6,093 nt of DNA from positions 1 to 6,093 of the forward strand of contig JAJRXE010000027.1 in assembly GCA_024276455.1 (NCBI GenBank), written 5' to 3'. This document shows positions 1 to 5,952 of this stretch, one piece after another. Under the pieces are notes generated by a model that saw only the letters and a list, made by a program, of their open reading frames with translations, did no database searches and was not told where the DNA came from. Within the stretch, counting starts at the first letter, position 1; each line of letters opens with the position of its first letter. This stretch comes from Calditrichota bacterium. Lineage in GTDB: Bacteria > Calditrichota > Calditrichia > RBG-13-44-9. The position numbers and the translations under genes were made by a program.

Positions 1-227
1 CCGACTGTGAAGAGGGGTTTCTGGTTCCAGCCGGGAATCCCGAACTCATGGCCGACAAAATGGCAATTCTGCTATCGAACCGGGAACTTTACCGGAAAAT
101 GCAGCAAAATGCCCGTTCTCTGGCGGTTCGGAAGTACAGTTTTGAGACCTTTTTCCAGGAAACCCGGGCGGTTTACCAGCGGCTTTTGACGCAGAGAATT
201 CCCGGCAACGCCCTAACGCACGGTTGA
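1..227 (+). CDS. GT4 (group 1) glycosyltransferase, C-terminal fragment cut by window edge
   Basis: This is the 3' end of a gene that begins before the window; the reading frame starts at base 3, gives 74 residues and ends with TGA at 225-227. The visible peptide has the layout of a GT4 (GT-B fold) C-terminus: an EEGFLVPAGNPELMADK stretch at once, then an ILLSN helix, then RKMQQNAR and KYSFETFFQET, ending in a VYQRLL helix. In GT4 enzymes this stretch directly follows the EX7E nucleotide-sugar motif, so the catalytic residues lie outside the window and the donor and acceptor cannot be judged. The next gene starts 39 nt downstream on the same strand, which suggests a shared transcript. A WaaG-like or other core glycosyltransferase would suit the neighbourhood, but that is inference. 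The family call is firm; the specific role is unknown. Confidence 0.85.
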   Translation, partial: DCEEGFLVPAGNPELMADKMAILLSNRELYRKMQQNARSLAVRKYSFETFFQETRAVYQRLLTQRIPGNALTHG

Positions 228-266
228 GAATGATGTACGAAAAACAATAGCCGAGAGGCCAGTACC

Positions 267-1067
267 ATGAATACAACAGGAAATGGCAAACCCACCCTTT
301 CCATTACCATCATTGGGCACAACGAAGCCAACCACCTGCGGGAACTTGCTCCGGCCCTGCACTGGGCGGAGGAAGTGGTTTACGTGGATTGCGAAAGCGA
401 GGATGATTCTCTGCAGGTTGCCCGGGAAGCGGGTTGGCGGGTGTTCGAACAGCCGAACAATCTCAATTTGAACGTCAACAAAGCCTTTGCCATGGAGCAA
501 GCCAGCGGGGAGTGGATTTTTTACCTCGATCCGGATGAACGCATTCCGGATGTCCTGCAAAAGGAAATTCGCCGGGTTATTGAACAGCCCGATGCGATGG
601 TGGCTTTCGAGCTTAACCGCCGCAATCACTATTTCGGGCGCTGGTTAAAGTACGGCAGCCAGTACCCGGACGTGCAATTACGCCTTTTCCGACGCGGGAA
701 AGCGCGCTTCCCCCTAGAACACGTGCACGAGAAACTGATGGTGGATGGAAAAATCGGAAAATTGAAAAACGACATGCTGCATTTCCCTTACCTTTCCATC
801 TCGCAGTATTTCCAGAAATTCGATTTTTACACCTCTTTCGAAGCCGATTTCCTGTACCGGAATGGGGTGAAGCCCTCCTGGCGAAATGCCCTGCGCTTTT
901 GGCTGACCACCCCATTCTGGCGTTTCTTTCGCCGGTACGTGCTAAAAGGCGGATTTTTAGACGGTTGGGCGGGCTTTTTCGCCTGTTATTTTGACGCGTT
1001 GAACTACGTGGTCCGTTACTTCAAATTACTGGAGCTCTGGCAGCAGCATGAATCAAAAATCGATTGA
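267..1067 (+). CDS. GT2 glycosyltransferase, WaaE/KdtX-like (LPS core type)
   Basis: A 266-residue GT-A fold glycosyltransferase, close to the usual length of the WaaE/KdtX group, whose characterised members add glucose to inner-core heptose of LPS on the cytoplasmic face. Visible motifs in order: the opening strand IGHNEA (16-21), VDCESEDDS (40-48, the usual VDSGSTD nucleotide-binding turn), LDPDER (87-92, the DXD-type metal site), NRRNHYFGRWLKYG (117-130), PDVQLRLFRRG (134-144) and VHEKL (153-157). The C-terminus has the amphipathic run GFLDGWAGFF...YFKLLEL (229-257) typical of this group and probably membrane-associated. The ATG is preceded by GAGAGG at 253-258 with 8 nt spacing, supporting this start. 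The last 20 nt overlap the downstream GT9 gene, so the two are probably translationally coupled. Family placement is strong; the sugar transferred is not determinable, and a glucose-to-heptose reaction is only an analogy. Confidence 0.92.
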   Translation: MNTTGNGKPTLSITIIGHNEANHLRELAPALHWAEEVVYVDCESEDDSLQVAREAGWRVFEQPNNLNLNVNKAFAMEQASGEWIFYLDPDERIPDVLQKEIRRVIEQPDAMVAFELNRRNHYFGRWLKYGSQYPDVQLRLFRRGKARFPLEHVHEKLMVDGKIGKLKNDMLHFPYLSISQYFQKFDFYTSFEADFLYRNGVKPSWRNALRFWLTTPFWRFFRRYVLKGGFLDGWAGFFACYFDALNYVVRYFKLLELWQQHESKID

Positions 1068-2115
1068 ACAACCAGAGAACATCTTACTCATTCGCACCGA
1101 CCGGATTGGCGATGTGGTACTAACCACTCCGGCCATTACGGTGCTGCGGAAACACTTCCCCGGGGCCCGGCTACACTTTTTGACCCGGGCGTACACGGCG
1201 CCGCTGCTTAAGCATCATCGCGATCTGGACGAAATTCTGGTTTACGATCCGGACGATCGCCATCGCGGTTGGTCCGGAATCCGCCGGTTAGCCGGGGAGC
1301 TTCGAAACCGCCAGATCGGGCTGGCGTTTCTTTTCTTCCCACAACCGGAACTGGCGCTGGCGCTGCGCCTGGCCGGAATTCCCTACCGGGTGGGCATGGC
1401 TTACCGCTGGTACTCCTTTCTGTTAAATCACCGCATTTACGAGCACCGGAAGCACGGTCTCAAACACGAGCTGGAGTACAATCTTTCTTTGCTTCAACCT
1501 TTCGTTCCGGAATTGCCCCCGCCGGCGGAAATCCGCTTTCATTTCGTTTTCGACGAAACATTACAGGCAATGCAGCGCCGAATTTTGCAGGCACATCGCT
1601 TAAAATCGGATTACCTGATTATTCACCCCGGCAGCGGCGGCTCTGCTCCCAATCTGCCACCGGAACGCTTCGCCCAAATAATTCGTTTCCTGTCGGACAA
1701 AGTGAACTGGGATATTTTACTGGTCGGCAATGGAACTGAAGCCGCCCTTTTGCAGCAGATTGCCACTCAGGTACGGGAAGCGTCCGTTCACGTATTCGCG
1801 GGAAACTGGAATCTGGAAGAATACCTGGCCATGATTGCGAGGAGTCGATTATTTATTTCCAACAGCACCGGCCCTTTACACATGGCGCGCGCCTTCGATA
1901 TCCCCTTGCTGAGCTTTTACTGCCCGGCAATTCCCTGTTCTCCGCGGCGCTGGGGGCCCTACAATCGACCAGAGGCGGTGCTGGTTCCGGACATTATTCC
2001 TTGCAAATCCTGCAATACCAAAAAATGTCCCTACGGAAATTGCCTTGGCTTGATTCCCTGGGAAACGATTCAAGCTAAATTAGAATCTATTTTAGCCGGC
2101 CGGAAAGACGAATAA
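1048..2115 (+). CDS. GT9 glycosyltransferase, ADP-heptose:LPS heptosyltransferase family
   Basis: A 355-residue GT-B enzyme of the heptosyltransferase family (WaaC/WaaF/WaaQ-like), which normally moves heptose from ADP-heptose to Kdo or heptose of the lipid A core in the cytoplasm. Signatures: RTDRIGDVVLTTP (16-28), where the Asp of GDVV matches the catalytic base region; HPGSGGS (193-199), opening the nucleotide-binding half; LLVGNGTE (224-231); and SNSTGPLHMARA (271-282), the family donor-site motif. The Lys/Arg often found shortly after HPGSG is not obvious here (SAPNLPPERF). A C-terminal cysteine group, C319, C322, C327 and C332, sits after the GPYNRPEAV segment, as in many GT9 proteins. 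The start overlaps the preceding GT2 gene by 20 nt; GGAG at 1031-1034 lies rather far upstream (13 nt), consistent with coupling. The neighbours support core-oligosaccharide assembly. Family is certain; a heptose donor is likely but not proven. Confidence 0.93.
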   Translation: MNQKSIEQPENILLIRTDRIGDVVLTTPAITVLRKHFPGARLHFLTRAYTAPLLKHHRDLDEILVYDPDDRHRGWSGIRRLAGELRNRQIGLAFLFFPQPELALALRLAGIPYRVGMAYRWYSFLLNHRIYEHRKHGLKHELEYNLSLLQPFVPELPPPAEIRFHFVFDETLQAMQRRILQAHRLKSDYLIIHPGSGGSAPNLPPERFAQIIRFLSDKVNWDILLVGNGTEAALLQQIATQVREASVHVFAGNWNLEEYLAMIARSRLFISNSTGPLHMARAFDIPLLSFYCPAIPCSPRRWGPYNRPEAVLVPDIIPCKSCNTKKCPYGNCLGLIPWETIQAKLESILAGRKDE

Positions 2116-2156
2116 ACGCGGACCAAATCGCTTCATTTACCGGATTGGAGCAAACG

Positions 2157-2190
2157 CCCGAGGCCCAATCACCCTCTGGGAAATTTTGTT
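2157..2190 (+). terminator. Possible weak rho-independent terminator after the GT9 gene
   Basis: In the gap between the convergent arms, CCCGAGG (2157-2163) can pair with CCTCTGGG (2173-2180), giving a 7-bp GC-rich stem with one bulged T and a 9-nt loop. It is followed by AAATTTTGTT. The T tract is short and starts three bases after the stem, so this is a weak candidate. On the opposite strand the same hairpin is followed only by CGTTTG, so it would serve mainly the + arm. Nothing else of note was seen in 2116-2215. Confidence 0.3.
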
Positions 2191-2215
2191 ACACGAATTC
2201 GCTTCGTTCAATAGA

Positions 2216-3802
2216 TTAAGCACGCTTTTGGGGACAATCCAGTAAATCTTCCAGATCCAGCAAAAGGCGGTTCAACACCGTAATCTGTGGCAGGGAATCT
2301 CCGGGTTCGCCGCTCCGAATGCGCCGAACAATGGTGCGGTACATGATTTGGTACACGGAGAGTTTATTAATCCGGGCCTTCCGGAGTATATTGGTGGAAG
2401 ATTCCGCTTCGTAGTACGCTCCCCGGACAATCCGAACCGTTCGGTTTGCCGCACGTAGTTCCACGTAATCGCTCATGCCAATCCGCTCACTTCCCTGATC
2501 GGTGAGCAACATGGTGAAATAGGCGCCGTTCTGCAGCTCGATGGACACGTTCAAACTGCCGTTGGCGGCCACATCCAGGTTGAATCGGACAGGTTCCACA
2601 TAATGATTCAGGAAGAGGAAATGGTCAATCCAGTGGCAGCCGTTGGAGAGTAAGCGACTACGGGAATTTGGCCAGCGGTACCAGTGTAAGGGCGGCAGGG
2701 GCACTTCGTAAACGATGCAATGGTAATGAATGGGACCATTCCCCTGAACAGCCAGATCCCGGCGGGTCATTTCGTTGAAAGGCAGATAGCGGCGCTGGTA
2801 GCAAGTAAACAGCTTACCGGATGCGGCTTCCATTACCTTGACCAACTCTTCTAACTGCTGCCGGTGGGTAACGAGCGGTTTTTCTACCACCGCAAAAGCC
2901 CCCTGACGTAGCGCTTCCATAGCTAAAGGAGCATGGGTGTGATGAAAACCGGAGATGAAGTAAACCTGGTACTTCTCTTCCGGGCGAATGAAAGGAGCAG
3001 TGTCGTACCCAATTCCTTTCATTGCGGCAGATAGCGGAATCTGGGTGGGATCGATTTCGTGAATTCGTTCCAGGCGCACATCTTCCCGAATATTGGGCAG
3101 GATGGTGGTTTTGGCGTAATTTCCGTAACCCAGAAGGCAACCGGACAACCGTTGATCCCCGGATTTCGTTTTCATTTTGGGCAGGACGAATTCTCTGATT
3201 GGAGAGGTTGTTCCCAGCGGCAAAATTTTTTCGGGTTTGCCTAAATTTGCTACCACCTGCCGGACTTTTTCGAAAAATGGACGAAGGTCTGCTGGCAGCG
3301 GAAATCCGGATTCGGGACTCCAGCCCCGGAGCATTTCCCACCAGACTTCGGAAGCGCTCTTTTCGCCCGCCGGGCCGTAGTAGTGAAGCTCCCCGTCCCC
3401 GGGATTGCGCTTCACTGTTTCTTTGCAAAGACTCACCAGGGCTTCCGGTAGAACCACCCGCTCCATGCAACGGGGATGGGAAGGGGCAATAAAACAGACC
3501 CAATCCCCCGGTCGGAATTTTCCCTTCTCTCCTACCTCCAGAACCTGTCCCAGTCCCAGGGAGAAATACTTTTCGTTACGGTACCGTTCCCCCAGACGGG
3601 AACGGATTTTGCGCAGCACATTCTTCCAGCCAACTTCTTTCCAGTAATTCCAGATCAGACTTACCTGACGGGGACGCACAAAATAAAGCCCCTCCAGGCG
3701 CTCCAGATTTTTCCACAGGTAAACCTGAATTCGTACCCGACCCGGGGTCAGGGTTTCATCCAGAAAATGATCCTGCCAGCGATCTTCAATCAGAATTTTC
3801 AT
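2216..3802 (-). CDS. Gfo/Idh/MocA-family oxidoreductase with N-terminal GroES-like (MDR) domain
   Basis: A 528-residue protein with two parts. Residues about 18-125 resemble the GroES-like N-terminus of medium-chain dehydrogenases, best seen in LGLGQVLEVGEKGKFRPGDWV (82-102) and ERVVLPEALVSL (114-125). Residues about 218-525 are a Gfo/Idh/MocA oxidoreductase: dinucleotide motif GYGNYA (225-230), HTHAPLAMEAL (288-298), the hallmark EKP (307-309), YQRRYLPF (335-342) and GCHWIDHFLF (388-397), where H390 matches the family's conserved active-site His. The acidic residue usual four places before it is Ser386. The order matches 'bi-domain' MDR-Gfo enzymes of polysaccharide loci (about 700 aa), but no MDR nucleotide-binding subdomain is visible; residues 126-217 are unassigned. 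The protein probably uses NAD(P)(H) on a sugar nucleotide or glycan intermediate. It overlaps the upstream fusion gene by 17 nt; GGAG at 3807-3810 supports the start. The substrate is unknown. Confidence 0.85.
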   Translation of the reverse strand: MKILIEDRWQDHFLDETLTPGRVRIQVYLWKNLERLEGLYFVRPRQVSLIWNYWKEVGWKNVLRKIRSRLGERYRNEKYFSLGLGQVLEVGEKGKFRPGDWVCFIAPSHPRCMERVVLPEALVSLCKETVKRNPGDGELHYYGPAGEKSASEVWWEMLRGWSPESGFPLPADLRPFFEKVRQVVANLGKPEKILPLGTTSPIREFVLPKMKTKSGDQRLSGCLLGYGNYAKTTILPNIREDVRLERIHEIDPTQIPLSAAMKGIGYDTAPFIRPEEKYQVYFISGFHHTHAPLAMEALRQGAFAVVEKPLVTHRQQLEELVKVMEAASGKLFTCYQRRYLPFNEMTRRDLAVQGNGPIHYHCIVYEVPLPPLHWYRWPNSRSRLLSNGCHWIDHFLFLNHYVEPVRFNLDVAANGSLNVSIELQNGAYFTMLLTDQGSERIGMSDYVELRAANRTVRIVRGAYYEAESSTNILRKARINKLSVYQIMYRTIVRRIRSGEPGDSLPQITVLNRLLLDLEDLLDCPQKRA

Positions 3803-5924
3803 CTTTCTCCGGTTGTTCCTTTTCTCGTTTCAACCATTTAAGCAGCGCTTTAAAGAGAATTTCCAGATCCAACAGGAGCGATTGATTTTTTAAATAAAAC
3901 AAATGGTACTTTTCGGTATCTTCCGGTAAAAGAATTCGCTTACGATTCAGTTGCACCAATCCCGTAATACCGGGTTTGTACCAGAAAACCTCTTCCTGAG
4001 GGAATTCGTTTCCGGTCTCAATCGGACGTCCAACCAGGGAAAAATTCCCTTTAACCACCTGGAGCAAAAAGAACCAGATGTTCAACCAGGTGTCTTGCCG
4101 AAACCGTTTCAGTGGCAGGAACTGGTTTCCGCGCAATGGAACGGATATTTCGGTTATTTCGCGGGCATGCGAAAGATAGTAGAACAACCAGAATGGAAAT
4201 AACGCCAGAAGCGCCAGTCCTCCGCCAAGCAGATCGAAAACCCGTTTGCTCACTCGGTTGAAAGGCTTCCCAATGGCATAATCGATGTTCACCAGGGGGT
4301 AATCGTCCAGGCGTTCAATCTGGGACTTGCCGATGATGACAACCAGATTGGACGGTACCATCCGGTATTCCACCCGTCCGCTGTCCGTCTGGGACATACT
4401 GCGGAGTATCTGCTCGTAGCTAAGCGACTGGGCGGAGAAAATCACCTCTCGCACCCGGTTGAGGCGAATAATCTGCCCCAGATTCCGCAGATTGCCCAGG
4501 TTGGGCAGGGGGAATTGGTTCTGGCGGCTTTCCTCTTCTGCCACAGACACCCAGCCGATCAAATCAAAATCCAGTTCTTTACGCCCTTGCAGCTTGCGGT
4601 AAATCGCTTCCACGTCCTGCCAGCTCCCCACCAGAATGGTTGGTTTGCTGAAAATGTCTTTTCCGATGGCGCGGCGGTCGGGGCGGAAATATTTACGCAG
4701 CAAAAAACGCCACAGAATCATGGACACCGGAGCAGTAAAAAAGGTGGCCGCCACCACCAGGCGGGAAAAGGCAAACTGCTTTAGAAAAAAAGTGAGCGAG
4801 GCCAGAACCACAAAAGTAACCAGGTTAGTTTTAACGATGCTGTGAATGGAAAAACGGTGGCGCGGGTACACATCGAAGTAAAAGGCGGTTACCAGGAAAA
4901 TGGCCGTCGAGAGCAGATTCACCACGCTGTAATCGTGCCAGAAGTGTTCCCAGGTAAATCCGCTTTTCAATTCGTAACGGAGAAAGAAGAAGAACAACAG
5001 GAAAAGATTTAAAAACAGCACGTCGAGCAAGAGTGGGAAATGGTTGCGTAAAAAGTTTTTCAGGAAAATTAAAATGCCCCGCAGGAAGATGCCCACCACG
5101 ATTAACCAGCGGAACAGAATTAGCGAGCCCGGCTCGTAATATTTCTTGAAAAACTGGTAGAGAGATCGACTAAAGGTAACAATGTAGTCGATATTTTCTT
5201 TGCGGGTGCTTTCGCCCTTGTAGTGAATGATTTGAGTGGTGGGGACGTAGAAAATCTTAAACCCCTGCTCATTGATGCGGTGGCAAAGGTCAATGTCCTC
5301 GCAGTACATGAAAAACTGTTCGTCGAAGAAGCCGGTTTTTTCCAGCACGGCGCGCTTAATCATCATGAAAGATCCGGAGATGGCCGGCACCTGGTAAATC
5401 TCGTTGGGGTCCAGGTAGGTCAGGTTGTACTGACCAAATAAACGGCTCTTGGGAAACAGCTTGCTCAAGCCGGTTACTTTCCAGAACGCGATGGAAGGGG
5501 TGGGAATACTGTGCCGGCAGTCGATGGAAAAAGTGCCATCCGGATTAATAATTTTACAGGTAGCGGCACTGGCCTCCGAATGTTGTTCAAAAAATTCCAG
5601 CAACTTGCTGAAGGTGTCTTCCTGTACCACGGTATCGGGATTGATCAGCACCACAAACTCGCCCCGACACAGTTCCAGCGCCTGATTGTTAGCCCGGGCG
5701 AATCCCACATTCTCTTTATTGGCAATCAATTTAATGTGGGGGAAGTTTTTTTTCAGGTAGGGAACGCTGCCGTCCACCGAGGCATTGTCCACCACGATGA
5801 TTTCGTGCGAAATCCCTTTCAAAGCGCGCTGAATGGAATGCAATGCCTGCGAAAGATATTCTTTGACATTGTAATTTACAATGATCACCGATATTTTAAT
5901 ATCTGTTTCCTGCGGCTTGTTCAT
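3786..5924 (-). CDS. Fusion: GT2 glycosyltransferase + WbaP-like PGT with altered catalytic segment
   Basis: A 712-residue membrane protein. Residues 11-260 form a GT2 domain of the rhamnosyltransferase (WbbL/RfbF-like) type: VIIVNYN (13-19), VVDNASVDGS (44-53), ENVGFARANN, metal-binding NPDT (95-98), SGSFMMIKR and EDID (209-212, likely catalytic base). Hydrophobic segments lie near 268-291, 295-315, 332-352, 362-382 and 387-408, followed by a Rossmann-like region (about 428-552). This is the architecture of WbaP-type polyprenyl-phosphate sugar-phosphate transferases. The C-terminal PGT domain (about 555-697) keeps KRVFD (560-564), a re-entrant-type helix with Pro577, LKRFRQD, SLVGRP (629-634), YKPGITGLVQLN and LDLEIL. 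The catalytic Asp-Glu pair before SLVG is not seen; Asn615-Ile616 occupy the aligned place, and the stretch from RFRQD is about 30 residues short. The GT2 half is probably active; PGT activity is doubtful. An in-frame ATG at 5948 would add 8 residues but lacks a ribosome binding site. Confidence 0.88.
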   Translation of the reverse strand: MNKPQETDIKISVIIVNYNVKEYLSQALHSIQRALKGISHEIIVVDNASVDGSVPYLKKNFPHIKLIANKENVGFARANNQALELCRGEFVVLINPDTVVQEDTFSKLLEFFEQHSEASAATCKIINPDGTFSIDCRHSIPTPSIAFWKVTGLSKLFPKSRLFGQYNLTYLDPNEIYQVPAISGSFMMIKRAVLEKTGFFDEQFFMYCEDIDLCHRINEQGFKIFYVPTTQIIHYKGESTRKENIDYIVTFSRSLYQFFKKYYEPGSLILFRWLIVVGIFLRGILIFLKNFLRNHFPLLLDVLFLNLFLLFFFFLRYELKSGFTWEHFWHDYSVVNLLSTAIFLVTAFYFDVYPRHRFSIHSIVKTNLVTFVVLASLTFFLKQFAFSRLVVAATFFTAPVSMILWRFLLRKYFRPDRRAIGKDIFSKPTILVGSWQDVEAIYRKLQGRKELDFDLIGWVSVAEEESRQNQFPLPNLGNLRNLGQIIRLNRVREVIFSAQSLSYEQILRSMSQTDSGRVEYRMVPSNLVVIIGKSQIERLDDYPLVNIDYAIGKPFNRVSKRVFDLLGGGLALLALFPFWLFYYLSHAREITEISVPLRGNQFLPLKRFRQDTWLNIWFFLLQVVKGNFSLVGRPIETGNEFPQEEVFWYKPGITGLVQLNRKRILLPEDTEKYHLFYLKNQSLLLDLEILFKALLKWLKREKEQPEKDENSD

Positions 5925-5931
5925 GAATCCG

Positions 5932-5935
5932 TCCT
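5932..5935 (-). promoter_or_regulatory. Ribosome binding site that selects the fusion-gene start
   Basis: On the - strand AGGA lies 7 nt before the ATG at 5924-5922, good Shine-Dalgarno spacing. The alternative ATG at 5948-5946 is preceded by CTCTTGAAACA, with no purine-rich match. The motif therefore favours the shorter, 712-residue product, which starts 28 nt after the stop codon of the upstream PGT gene. Confidence 0.6.
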
Positions 5936-5952
5936 GCGTTCCCTTCATTGTT

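Noticed and set aside
7..189. 60-codon + strand frame starting at GTG
   Set aside because: It is a shifted frame of the GT4 tail; the frame beginning at base 3 encodes a recognisable GT4 C-terminus over the same bases.
228..266. Gap between the GT4 and GT2 genes, checked for a promoter or terminator
   Set aside because: Only a ribosome binding site (253-258) is apparent; no credible -35/-10 pair or hairpin was seen.
213..629. 138-codon - strand frame antisense to the WaaE-like gene
   Set aside because: The + strand frame carries GT2 motifs across the same bases; the antisense product has no recognisable features or ribosome binding site.
1269..1739. 156-codon + strand frame inside the GT9 gene
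   Set aside because: Low-complexity Pro/Gly/Arg/Ser peptide with no motif, out of frame with a well-supported GT9 gene.
2193..2207. Small inverted repeat ACGAA-TTCGC-TTCGT just beyond the oxidoreductase stop
   Set aside because: Only a 5-bp stem without a following T run on the - strand, so it is not convincing as a terminator.
2814..3503. Long open frame of 229 codons on the - strand inside the oxidoreductase gene
   Set aside because: Its product is rich in Arg, Ser, Gly and Pro with no family motif, and it lies wholly within a gene with clear Gfo/Idh/MocA signatures in another frame.
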